DNA from: Bolinopsis microptera
Lineage: Eukaryota; Ctenophora; Tentaculata; Lobata; Bolinopsidae
DNA: 64,000 nt
Reading direction: 5' to 3'
Assembly: GCF_026151205.1 (NCBI RefSeq)
Contig: NC_087073.1
Span: 6,903,001 to 6,967,000 of the forward strand
Shown: positions 11,986 through 23,611 of the stretch, piece after piece
Layout: every line of letters starts with the position of its first letter
How positions within the stretch are numbered: the first letter of the stretch is position 1
Made by a program: the position numbers and the translations under genes
Notes under the pieces: model-generated
What the model was told of the DNA's origin: nothing
The model's input: the letters and a program-made list of their open reading frames with translations, nothing else
The model's database searches: none

Positions 11986-12630
11986 TCAGTTAAACAAAAA
12001 TTTCAGTTTAACAAAAATTTCAATTTTATGCCATTTATTACAGAATAAACAAGTTTACAATAAATCGATTTGATATTTAAAGGAATCCTTATTCAATGTG
12101 TAGTATGGTTGTCACTCTTTGAATAGATTAGATATAGGTTGACGGTGCAAAGGAGTGTGCGTGCTGTTCGCTATTGCTCATACCAAACGGCAACCTAGTA
12201 AAAGTTTTGTATGGACACCGGTCTCCATCACGATACAAAATTAGGATTGAAGAATTCATTGTATAACTATTAGGAGTGGAGGCATTGTATAACGGCGGGT
12301 AGTTGATACACCTTTTACAAGCAAGAGCCACTTTGGTCTACTTGCTGTGAGGTGTCTCAGCTACATGGGTTGGGGGCCCCCCTTTTTTTTAAAGAAAAAA
12401 TTAGGAGTGGAGGTAGCGGTGTGGTGCATTATTAGAGTGACAGCCTACTGATTTAGAGTTGTTTTTAAGTCAGCATAGTGGGTATATTTTTGGACCTAAA
12501 GGCTGCAGTATGGCAACTTAAAAATTGGTTCTTTTAATTATTTATTAAATATCAGTTTAAAAATATATAAATCTGGAATCTGTTCACACTGTGAACCAGT
12601 CCTATACAAATTTTAAGGGAAAATGGGCGA
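11986..12630. other. Intergenic, no gene seen
   Basis: AT-rich sequence. A G-run/C-run/T-run junction lies near 12370. The last part, from about 12605, is the leader shared with the repeat at 7.3 kb. Confidence 0.5.
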
Positions 12631-12832
12631 TTAGGTTTGGCCTCTATACGGTCAGTCGGTCACTACACGGCCTCTATACGGCCTCTATATGGCCTTTATA
12701 CGGCCTCTATATGGCCCCTACACGGCCACTATACGGCCTTTATACGGCCTTTATACGGCCACTATACGGCCTTTATACGGCCACTATACGGCCTCTATAC
12801 GGCAACTAAACGGCCTTTATACGGCCACTTAA
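12631..12832. repeat. 11-bp minisatellite (gcctctatacg-like)
   Basis: About 15 copies of an 11-bp unit (gcctctatacg, gcctttatacg, gccactatacg variants). Because 11 is not a multiple of three, the same peptide-like repeat (PLYGLYTA) is open in several frames, so the apparent ORFs here are artefacts. The leader gggcgattaggtttggcc precedes it and recurs inverted near 7330-7365; a related stub lies at 50118-50175. Confidence 0.92.
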
Positions 12833-12848
12833 AAGATATTTTACATGA

Positions 12849-13030
12849 AACCGGCTACTAACCGGCTAGACCTACTTTCTCGAGGTTTCAAACCGGCTAC
12901 TAGCCGGCACTTGAAAAGTAGTCACTAGCCGGCTACTAACCGGCACTTAGCTACGTTATAAAGAAGACTGATTATTCGAGGTACCAAACCGGCTACTAAT
13001 CGGCCACTACTTGCTATTATCCGATTAGTT
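12849..13030. repeat. Cluster of CCGGCTACTAACCGGC palindromic units
   Basis: At least five copies of ccggctacta(a/g)ccggc-like sequence, some nested head to head. Two are preceded by tcgaggt and then aaaccggctacta. It directly follows the 11-bp minisatellite and may be part of the same repeat unit. Confidence 0.8.
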
Positions 13031-14518
13031 GCAGTCAAATAGTCACAGCAAGTCACAATTTAACTTTGATTCTTTCTTACAGCAGGCAACTAATCAAGGA
13101 TCTGAGAATATTCCGGTAGACCCGTCTTCCGCCCCTTATTTTAGTCTTGACACCATTTTAGGGTTATACGGGTTCTTGCTAGTATCTCTAGTGTTTTTCG
13201 CCTAAAGCCGTGATAAAATTGATGTTGTGGTGTCAGTAAAATGGTAAAGTGTTGGGGATCGTCATCGTCATTTACTTCCGCTCGCGCTATTACGACACCC
13301 CATATTTCATAAAAACTATCAAATCGAGGTGAATTGGTAACGGTTCATTGACTTCGACTTTGTGTGTTGATTCATTGTTTGGAGCAAAACTCATCACTAA
13401 GGTCTCTCAGCAACTTATGTACGGAGTACACAAAATTCTTTGAGGTACGTGAAGTCAGTGATGAAACTTTTCGGAAATAATGTACTTATTTACAATCATG
13501 TCCAGTTTATATGCCTCCCGGAATACTTACCTTTGCGTTATCAAGCGAGCTGTTTCTATCTTTTTTGCCGAAAGCATTGCAGTAAATTTCTTGTTTAATG
13601 CTCGATCCAGTCTCTCAGAATTTATCCTTTTATTAATCTTAATTCATCCATTGAGTCGTATCTGGTAGAAAAAGTTTTCAGAGAAAATAAGAATGCTGTT
13701 CTCTCTGCAAATCATTCAGACCATATTCATCTTTGCACCATACAGCTTCACTGAACGCAATCATTCGCAGAAAGCAATCATTGATTCGGATTGGTTCATT
13801 GATTGTCTCTCTTTCTTAGAAGTTCGGGCATTATCAATATTTTCCGGGAACTAATTAGCCACAAGCATTTCTGTGCAGAAATTACGTGTTCTCCATTATA
13901 GTCCCAGGAACCATCCCAAGAGTTGTAAAAGTAGATCTGATGGGCACAACTGGCTAAAGCCATACCATATTTTCTCCATGTGCCCTAAAGAAAAAAATAA
14001 TATCTGCCATTTGGAAGGCACTTAGGAGCTTAATGATGGTTTAAAAGTGCTCAGACCATCGCGAATTGAGATATTTTAATCTTTGGAAAAATTAAAATCG
14101 TTGGTATTATTATATATTATATTATATTATATATGTATTAATCAATTTTCCTGACTTTCGCTTGAAAAGTATTACGGACTTTTATATAAATGCAAAGTAA
14201 CCGCACATTCATCTGCAACTTATGAAGCAACTAAACATATGCCCTAAAACACTAACTTTTCGAATTATTAGCGAAAAACAGATTTTTGGCTTCGCGATTT
14301 AGCGAAAATATAGGTAGGTTATAAATTGTGATAAGACAGTCACAGGGACTTATTTTTCAAATAGAAGACCCTATAAGTGGAAGCAAAAAGGGCAATTTAT
14401 GCAAAAACATGCCTTTTTCAGAGACAACTTGTAAACTGTGCACAATTTTGTTTATAGAGCGAGAGAGAAAATATTTACAAATTTTAATTTAATTTAAATT
14501 TATCACATATCAAGTAAA
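13031..14518. other. Intergenic, no gene seen
   Basis: AT-rich with short open stretches only and an AT microsatellite near 14108-14145. I see no supported feature. Confidence 0.5.
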
Positions 14519-14597
14519 CAACCGTGCTTGCGATGATGTGAATTGTGAACCCTGCTTGATTCAGTGTCAAGGGGTTCACATCATTGCAAGCAAGTTG
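14519..14597. repeat. Inverted repeat with about 23-bp arms
   Basis: Arms 14519-14542 and 14575-14597 (gcttgcgatgatgtgaa against ttcacatcattgcaagc) flank a 32-bp loop. Three or four mismatches lie toward the base. Confidence 0.8.
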
Positions 14598-14975
14598 TTC
14601 ACCAACACTCCAACACCTGTTCGTGAACAGGGGTCGGGCTATCTGGATTGACTATATTATAGTGCCCTAAACAATCCTTCTAACGAACAGTGCATTGAGA
14701 GATAAATAGCCTTTGAGCACATTTCACAGTCTAACTGGTTACTGGAGTCTGGACACTGGTGTGATTTACAGCTACCAGAATAGAACATGGTACATAAAAG
14801 GTGTCCAGATCCATTAGCGTTAAAAACTAGCTGCTTTTTCTCTTGTATTAAAGTATTAGTCTGATCCAATTCCGCGAACCTGGTGCAGGTCAAGATTTGC
14901 TGTGTACATGAGTTGTTGGAAGGACACATTGTCGTTTTCTGCGGAGTTTTCCAAGACACGACGACCTCGCAGCTT

Positions 14976-14998
14976 ATCACGTGACCAAGTCACGTGGT
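14976..14998. promoter_or_regulatory. Pair of CACGTG E-boxes
   Basis: tatcacgtgac and gtcacgtggtc sit 13 bp apart (CACGTG at 14978 and 14991), forming extended palindromic E-boxes of the kind bound by bHLH-zip factors such as MITF/TFE. No gene start lies close by, so regulatory function is speculative. Confidence 0.3.
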
Positions 14999-15859
14999 CA
15001 TGACATTAAGATAGTTTATTTTAGGAAACATGGATTGTAGTGACTTCGTTGAAGTAATTATTAAGGCCATTAAAGTATCAAACGTCTCGTTTGATTTGTT
15101 CAACCGCAGCAAATTTTTCTGAGTCACCCAATCTACCTCTGATATGACGTGGTCATCATCCTGTCGCTCCTGTTGCTGTCGGCTTCCTGTTATCTTAATG
15201 GCTCTTTGTTCACTTTATCAAGTAACTTCACTAATTGTGGGCGGGAGGATATTAATACCCATTAACTGTCGCCCCAACGTGTGTGCGCGATTAGATCCGT
15301 GATGCAATTCTATGTATCTGATTTAACGTTTGTCTGAACAATTTAGACTAAACTCGCTGCCGTACAAATCAATCAGTTTAATGATAACGGATTTGACGAA
15401 CTTCTTGTATTAGATCCATGATACATATCACGTCCCTTATCATAATGACTTAATTTTCTAATGACTAGAACCATTAACTCATCATCTCGATGTTCGGGGG
15501 CAGACAAGGTATCGCGTATTATTATATCTGCACTGTAAATTATTCTAGAGGTAGCTTGACAAAACATTTTAACACACAGTTCCGGCGTCCACTTCGTTTG
15601 CATCCTCAATCCTGGCGTCTCATGGTCTTCTTCAGTTTTCACATTTACAAAATATGCTTTTTCGGCAGAAATCCTGTGAGTTTCTCTTATTTCGCACTGT
15701 TGTGTTGATATCTTGTCTTGAAGTTGAAGACTTGCTGGGATTTATTTCATATGTAAAATATGTCGTGTTTTAAATTGTTAATACTTTAGTGGTAATTCGC
15801 ATAAAGAATTTCAAAATTTATTCCGGGACAAAGTATTTCTAGGTTTTGCAATTCATGCG
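14999..15859. other. Intergenic, no gene seen
   Basis: No recognised coding region, only short open stretches on both strands. Confidence 0.5.
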
Positions 15860-16072
15860 CTGTAATTCAACACGCACTGTAGTTCAACACGCACTGTAAT
15901 GCAACACCTAAAGGCAGATCACTTTTGTCGAACTTCAGTATTTGTCGAACTTCAGTATTCGTCGAACTTCGGTATTTGTCGAACTTCAGTATTTGTCGAC
16001 CTTCAGTATTTGTCGAACTTCGGTATTTGTCGAACTTCAGTATTTGTCGAACTTCAGTATTTGTCGAACTAG
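15860..16072. repeat. 17-bp tandem array (tatttgtcgaacttcag) with a short companion array
   Basis: Nine near-identical 17-bp units run from about 15922 to 16072 (tatttgtcgaacttcag with c/t and a/g variants). A separate three-copy array of a roughly 17-bp unit (ctgtagttcaacacgca) lies at 15860-15907. The apparent open frames (SNFSICRTSVFVEL repeats) come from the array. Confidence 0.92.
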
Positions 16073-18492
16073 AGTCAGGGCAGCACAGGACGCCAGGTTC
16101 CCTTCATTTTCAACTTCTTATCCAATACGTACACCTCATCAAGCAAAGCCTGTCTGAATGTATGCCTATCATCTCGGTAGAAATTATACACAAAGGGTTG
16201 AAAGGGATATTTGATCCTATTTGGATTGCTTGCCAACTAATCTGGCATGAGGCCACCAGGAGGGCAGCTTACGTGAATGACAGTGTTTTATTTTAGCATT
16301 TATTTAGTTACTTTGAATGATTGAATGTCCATGCTTTAAGATTAACAGTTAATTAGTGCAGTGTTTACAATACTGTCAGTCTGCGCGGAGCTCGCTACAA
16401 ATATCAGAGTATTCAGATAATCTATGTCACAGTGAAACTGTTAACACACCCAATTGAAGAGCAGAAACGCTTTTGTGTTTGTGCCCAGTTCGAATTTCAT
16501 TCCCAAATCATTCATGCGTAACCGTACGTGACTGTTAAGGACCACCTTGCAGAACTGTGAAAGAAATAATATGCGTTATCTGACTGTGCTCTAAGATAAA
16601 CCGCCTCATAAATTAGAAGTACCTTGGTGGTAATTCGCATGTACTATTTTAAGATTGGATCTCTAGTTTTAAAACTGGATATCAATTTTGCAGTAAATGT
16701 GGGAGCTCTTGCTGTCGCAATAATATGGTGGTTCGTAAACACGTTAAACACGTTTAATTCTTTAATTGATTTAAACGAAGATCTCTTGTAGTTGAAGATA
16801 TTCTCTGACAGTAAATGGTTTTACAGCTTATACGTAAGCAAGCGTGTCAGTTCTTACTCAATTTCATCTTCTCATTTTATTGTTGTCTTGATTCTGAAAT
16901 CAAAAAGCTTTGATAGTTTGATGATGTCAAGCAATTGGCCCCTAATCACGTCTTGTAAATATTCACTTACTAAAAGGTTTGTAGGCAGCGTTCATAAATA
17001 TGATCAAAATTGACATTTACTCTCGCCTTTATAAAAACCCAAACCTCTGTACAATATTTATCGCCATTATCTGTGCGTTTTTATTTGATTGGATCTTCAG
17101 AGACATTTCTATATTGACGGTACCAGAAGAACGTTGTTTAATAGTTTCTGGTATGTTATTACCTTGTCAAGATATTGCTGCTTCTTCGAGCAGTTCAATA
17201 TCCAATCATGTAATATAATATACCAGGATTGATCGATATCATGTCTAGCTTCTTCTGCAATCGCATTATCAGTATTATATTCCTTATATTATCTATCCTG
17301 CCTCGTTGGTCAATATATAAGGTACTGGTTATGTCAAAAAGAGAGTGTGTTGTCTAACTCTAAGTATTTATTATCAGAGCCTAACTCTCTATCTAAGCAA
17401 TTATCATATATTTATTGGACTTTAGCTCTGTGCTGTGTACACTCGTTTTACGTTAGAACTGATAAGTGATAATAGTCTTATCTGCAACCAATAGCACCTT
17501 TCTTCAAAACTCAACAGGCGCCTGTATGTCAGGTAAGCACTTTCTAGGAAAACCTATAATTAGTGAAACATAATATGCTGAGAGTTTTGATAATTTCTTG
17601 AATATTCGTATAATTTTGCTCCAAAAATTGTCGAGAAAACGTCTCCTCTGCTAAAATTTAATTATGAATGAATTTAAGGCAAGATTTAGTCACGCTTTAA
17701 GTTTAACTCGAATCGGTGGTACATAAAATCCCGAAAGCTGTCCTAATGTTATGACAAGCATTGACTTTCATTGTGATGCATTTATGCTCTCCTTTTGGCC
17801 ATTTAATTTGATCTGAGCCGTCAAGCCCCCTTCAATTCATGCTCTGCTATGCCTTCGTCCGTATGGCGTACATCTCATGATGTCCAGAAGCGTAAAAACA
17901 ACTAGAATAAATGCTAGAACATGAAACAGCGCTATTAACTCGTGCTAATTCCTTTAAATGCTCAGTTATCTAGCCTCATCTGAGTAGCACTGTATAAATA
18001 TAATAATATTATGATGGCCACCTGCCGACTAGAAGTGTAAAAACTTCAGACTCATGATACCATAGCATAGTACCATTGTACGCGAGTAGTGAGTACCTGG
18101 CAAAACACATGCCGACATGTTATCTCAGCAGTAAGCTCTGAGTACAGTCCAGATCTTTAGCTGCTGATCTCTAGATCTCTAGTTACTGAGAACGATTAGC
18201 ACCATTTGTTTGAAAAACAAATTCTCGTTTACATATGATATTATTATGGCCGTGTTTTCGTATATTATATTCCACATGTGGTGCGGTTCTGCGTCTCACT
18301 TCCATGTGGGCTTTCCATTCCTTTTTGCTGGCACTGTTTTATGAAAGTATGAAGTGTTACGAGGACGGAGAGAGAGAGAGAGTTAATTTTCGATCGATCA
18401 TTGGGCGTGGGAGGTCAATTATTATTAGATAACTGTACTCGTCGGTCGTCAACAGTTTTTAGCAAAAATATCACTTCAACGCTGAAATCTCT
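16073..18492. other. Intergenic, no gene seen
   Basis: AT-rich sequence with a short GA repeat near 18368. No conserved protein segment was recognised in either strand. Confidence 0.5.
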
Positions 18493-19857
18493 TTAAGGGG
18501 GGGGGCCAATGGATATTTTTTTGTGAAACTTGATTTCGAGATAGTAGTTGACCAACAAACAAAGACCAGTGACCGAACTTTTGAGGGGGTCCCGGACCCC
18601 AACCGCCAAACGGTGCGCGCAGGGCAGCCACGCCCATATTTGGTCCAAATTAGGCCCAATTTAGCCAAATACCCTGAACATGCCCAAAACCAAGGTTTAT
18701 GGTGCTCTACTTGTAGCTAGTGGTCTCCTGAACTCGTATATGAAATTTCATCAAGATTGGACGAAAAATGACTGAGTTATGAGCCAAAAACCATATGCCC
18801 ATATTTGGGCATACGCACCAAATTTGGTAGATTTCGGCCCATAAATTGGCCAAATATCAATATTTTTGAATGAAACTTACTTTATATGAAAGGTAAGCCT
18901 AAACTACATATTATCTGTAAGTTATAGCTTTATATCTGTTTAAATGTGGATACTAAGGCGAAAAAACCACAAAAAATGAACTAAATTGCCCATATCTCGG
19001 TTCGCGATATTTGCGGAATTGATCTCATTAAAATTGTAACAACTCAATCAGTTTTCAAAATTTTTGCATGAAATTTTCGGAATCGACTCGAAATTGCATT
19101 TCCACCTTATTTTAAATACGGATTTTTGATTTAGGCCTCCAAAAAAATTTGGCGGCCAAATTCCAAAATTATCTCACAAAAATTCAGAATTTGGCCGCCA
19201 AATTTTTTTGGAGGCCTTAATCAAAAATCCGTATTTAAAATAAGGTGGAAATGCGATTTCGAGTCGATTCCGAAAATTTCATGCAAAAATTTTGAAAACT
19301 GATTGAGTTGTTACAATTTTAATGAGATCAATTCCGCAAATATCGCGAACCGAGATATGGGCAATTTAGTTCATTTTTTGTGGTTTTTTCGCCTTAGTAT
19401 CCACATTTAAACAGATATAAAGCTATAACTTACAGATAATATGTAGTTTAGGCTTACCTTTCATATAAAGTAAGTTTCATTCAAAAATATTGATATTTGA
19501 CCAATTTATGGGACGAAATCTACCAAATTTGGTGCGTATGCCCAAATATGGGCATATGGTTTTTTGCTCATAACTCAGTCATTTTTTGTCCAATCTTGAT
19601 GAAATTTCATATACGAGTTCAGGAGACCACTAGCTACAAGTAGAGCACCATAAACCTTGGTTTTGGGCATGTTCAGGGTGTTTGGCTAAATTGGGCCTAA
19701 TTTGGACCAAATATGGGCGTGGCTGCCATGCGCGCACCGTTTGGCGGTTGGGGTCCGGGACCCCCTCAAAAGTTCGGTCACTGGTCTTAGTTTGTTGGTC
19801 AATTGCTATCTCGAAATCAAGTTTCACAAAAAAATACCCATTGGCCCCCCCCCTTAA
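18493..19857. mobile_element. 1.36-kb near-perfect palindrome bounded by TTAA
   Basis: Left arm 18497-19163 and right arm 19187-19853 (667 bp each) are reverse complements with few differences around a 23-bp spacer. Both ends carry nine G/C residues followed by CCAATGG, directly next to TTAA (18493-18496 and 19854-19857). TTAA duplication is the hallmark of piggyBac- and Kolobok-type transposons, so this is best read as a non-autonomous fold-back or long-TIR element of that group. No transposase is present; the mirrored 65-codon open frames are by-products of the palindrome. Part of a second copy lies at 63856-64000. Confidence 0.85.
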
Positions 19858-20431
19858 GTGTATAATTCTTTAGTGTATAATTCAAACCAGTATCAGCTGT
19901 CTATCAGTGTCGATATTTTGGTACTTTCACCAGCCGAGGTGGGTTCGCATGTCGGTATTGTTATGGTCCTCGTATGTCGGGGCCTTATCTCCCTTACCTG
20001 TCTCTATTATCGTAAATATGAATTATGCTCTGACCCAGAAGGCGGATCACGTGACTGGACCGTGTTTATACTGCTAAAGGAGGTTTCTCTGTGTTGTGTC
20101 GTAGCAAGAAGATTAGATTATTAGGTCTCGCAACCTGGCATATGAGGGTGTATAAAGGTTGTGTCTTGGTATTATTATAAGGATGCGTTTGTATGGTTGT
20201 AGTCTTAATTTATTTGATCGCCTTGAACTCTTGAAAATCTGAAAGCTGATTGGGTTACCGACGCGACGCTCGACCAAGTACAAAAATTAGGCTAGTAGCA
20301 TTGTTTTTTACTAGATAAAATTGAATTCTAACTCAGTATTTATTCATTAATATTCAAACAATATTTTCTAACCTCACATTTTCCGTGTAAAGATGGTTTG
20401 ATGCAGCTGCAGGGTCTAAAACCCGGCCACC
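19858..20431. other. Upstream region of the first GPCR gene
   Basis: No coding region. An E-box-like ggatcacgtgactgg lies near 20046, about 385 bp upstream of the GPCR start codon. The start itself has a strong Kozak context (gccaccATG). Confidence 0.45.
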
Positions 20432-21650
20432 ATGTCACCACCAGTTCTGACCCTGACCCTGACTGCTAAACTTCTCCTGGGAATTTACAACTTCCTTGTC
20501 ATTATCATAGGGCTGTTCGGTAACTTGTGTGTCCTCTACTGCTCTGTTAGACATGGTCAGTGGTAGGATTTATTACTGTCAGACTAATTGAAATATTTCA
20601 GTAATCTAATTTTATTTTTTATTTGAAAAGTTAAAATTAAGTCAGAAAACAATTACTAATTGTTGCTGAAGTTATCTTGATGAGGTTACTTTGTAATTTG
20701 TTAAATATTGTATAACTAATTCCAATGTTTCAGGGGCAATCTCAATGGATGACACGACACTGGTCTTCATAGAGAACCTAGCACTAGCTGACATGCTCAT
20801 TTCCCTTCTCTACTACTTCCCCATGATGGTAACCCTAGTGTTCGGACAGTGGATGTTCGGACCTGGCTTGTGCTGGTTCGTGGGCTTCTTCGGCTCGCAC
20901 ATCCCCTTCCTCGCGGAGATCCTCGTCATCATGTCCATTGCTATATACCGAGTATGGGTCTTGAAGAAGCCTCCAGAACGTAGAAAGCTGGTGACTGTGA
21001 CCCACGTTAAGGTGCTGATATCATTTATCTGGGTCCTGGTAACCATACCCGTGCTTTACTGGGCAGTTGCTGGAGCCTACGCTACATTCTCCCCTCGGAT
21101 CCTCATCTGCACTTCCTCCAACCATATCCCCACTGCTGGTAAAGCTCTGTACACCTCTACCAAGGTGTTCACTATCATATTCGTGGCTGTTCCCATGATT
21201 ATAGTCTTCTTCACAAGTGTGAAGATAATGCACACTATCTGTATCCATACTCTATCAGTAGGAGTCTCCGTCATGCCTCACATTCGCTCCATCATCACAG
21301 TCAATCTGATCTGCTGGGCCTTCCTCATCTCGTACGCCCCTATCTTCGTCATGATCATCCTTAAATCGTCCGGCCAGTCTGTGCCCATTTGGTTCGGCCT
21401 CTTCCAAACATACGCTAAATCAGTGCACGTGATCATAAACCCCTTTATTTACGTAGCAACGAACAGTAGGTTCAGACACTTTGTACTGAACATGCTGCGT
21501 TGGGAGGAGCAGGAGAGGAGCGTGGATACAGTGGGACAGGAGGGACACCCTCTCTACGATCAGTCCTCCTCCACTCCCCAGCTTCAACCTAGTCCTCCCC
21601 AGCCAGCTCCCAACCCTGAAAATCATTGTAAACTTAGTACTACGGTTTAG
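20432..21650 (+). CDS. Class A (rhodopsin-like) G-protein-coupled receptor
   Basis: Two exons, 20432-20555 and 20734-21650, joined within a Gly codon across a 178-bp GT-AG intron, give 346 residues. The start lies in an optimal Kozak context. Seven hydrophobic segments are visible. TM1 has the GN pair (G30, N31), TM2 LALAD (D61), ECL1 W81, and a cysteine at the top of TM3 (C88). The DRY position reads YRV (residues 113-115). TM6 has CWAFLISYAP and TM7 ends NPFIY followed by a basic helix 8. The C-tail is Ser/Pro/Gln-rich. These features place it in class A; a ligand cannot be assigned. Loss of the acidic residue before Arg in DRY is unusual and may affect basal activity. A possible poly(A) signal (AATAAA) lies near 21880. 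Confidence 0.9.
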
Positions 21651-23611
21651 GTTGAGGTATTGTTAACTTGTGTTGACTTAGCTTGTGATTGTTCTGAGTT
21701 TTTATTGTAGATTTTAGAGTGTTCAGTGTATAAATGGTAAGAATTGAAACATTGATTTGGTGGAGACGTTGTTTGAACTTTCAGCCTTTAAACGTGTAAT
21801 TTGTTCCTGATTGTTGCTGATTAAAGTTGACGTTTAATTGGGATTACTTATTATTAGAAATATTTTCTAAAGCTAGAAATAAAGGGCTTCGTAAAACATC
21901 ACTATCTTTTATCTACAACTTTCCGCATTTCCAGTAATCGTCGATTACTGGCAATTCTCTATACAAAAAGATTGTGTCGATTTTCATGTGTTTTTCATGT
22001 TTGATGTTTTCTATGGAAATGAAGTATAACACAGCTAAATATTTTTGAAGAGGACGGACCTAAGAAAAACAGTTCAAGTTTTTGACCCAACTCGACATGT
22101 TTGTCTTTTCATATCTGTCTGGAAACAAATATTTTGCAGACAGAAACTATGTGACCTGACTCGAAAATCAAAACTTCGATCTTCCGTATATTCCCATTAA
22201 CCGTACTATTTTCCTTTCATATACCATACGGTAAATCGGGGTTTCATTAAAGTTTAAATTATTGTGCTCCTGCAATCAAATAATTATCGCTTATTATTCG
22301 GGGTGGTTCAATGATAAATCTCTATTGCAGCTATGATTGCTATGGTATTTGCACTATATCGATTAAGTTAAATTTGGATTTGAATCGTGATAACGGCTTC
22401 ACTTTATAATAAAGATTAGATTACAGGTTACAGCTGTATTTGAAAATCTAGACTGGAATCAAGTAACAAATTATTATATTGTTATTATACAAAGAAAAAC
22501 TATATTTTGTGTTGAGATTAGATGATGTTTAGTGCCTTTACAATGGCGACCAATCTGAAATATTATAGTATTTCAAATGCATATTATAAAACATGTTTTC
22601 AGCTTTTTCTGCATATGTTTGGTTTATTTCTGAATTAGTAAAGGACCTAATTAATTTAAAGGTCATTATGCGGAAAATAGGCAAATAATTGGTCGATCTC
22701 CATATTTATTTAGCTGATTGTATTTGTTTGATTATATATAATGGTTATATAGTCATTACAACGTAAAGGACACAGGTCCGACTTTAAGATTATGACCACG
22801 TGGTTAACATGTTAGAGCGTTCTATAGTGCACTATTTGGCCTATATTTTATTGCTGTAGGTGAACGTAGCCTTCTTACTTAGGTATTGAGGTAGAGTGGG
22901 TGGGTGCCCCACAAACAAACAAACAGATCTATATTTCGATTGATAACTTATTTAATAATATTACTTGCTCGTTTTTAAACCTATTTAATGGCATAAATTA
23001 ATATACTATTTAGTCCTTGGATTCTTATGGATCATCCATTTTTACAGTTCAAAGATTACAAATGTGTCACAATAGTTATAGTATTGAATTGTATTTACAG
23101 CTGTTTTTTGTAGTGGAACATAATTTTTACTTCTCGACATTTTACGGTTTAGATTTCACGGTTTGGGAAATGTGTAAACTGCTCATAATATATCTATGAG
23201 TTAAGGGCAAGAAAACATTTTTTAGTCGGGAATGGGAAGTCGTATGATATAAAATGTTGCGAAGTGAAGAGCTCTTTTTTATTGTCTTGTGTTAACCTTT
23301 TTTAGAGATTGCATTTTTCAGACATTTGCAGTTTCCTGCGTTTTACTCCGCTGATCTTAATGTGTGATCTGAATGTTGGTGTTCTGAAAACAAAGTGTCT
23401 CATTTCATTTAAATGTTCATGCCATGGCCAGTTTGAATTCTCTGATATGATTTGTAAATCTGATTGAACTACCAAATTATGCCTTGGGTTATCCCTCAGC
23501 AAAATCAGAGTACCATTCGGGGATCATGGCATGAACAAAATAACAATAAAATTGAACTGAAAGCTCTAAATTCAAATACACAAAGTTAATCTCCCTCCAC
23601 GTTAATAAGAG
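21651..23611. other. Intergenic between GPCR and SMARCB1
   Basis: Begins with the probable 3' UTR of the GPCR. No other coding region is recognised. The SMARCB1 promoter should lie at the right end; two in-frame TAA codons precede its start codon. Confidence 0.5.

Noticed and set aside
12591..12861. Repetitive PLYGLYTA-type proteins
   Set aside because: The 11-bp repeat leaves all frames open; there is no gene structure.
14657..14980. Minus-strand 107-codon open stretch rich in cysteine, with an AG acceptor-like site near its start
   Set aside because: No recognisable cysteine-spacing domain and no partner exon; length is compatible with chance.
15924..16072. CRISPR-like regular array
   Set aside because: It is a simple 17-bp head-to-tail tandem repeat without unique spacers, in an animal genome.
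18523..19827. Mirrored 65-codon proteins in the palindrome
   Set aside because: The same frame appears in both arms only because the arms are reverse complements; no protein similarity.
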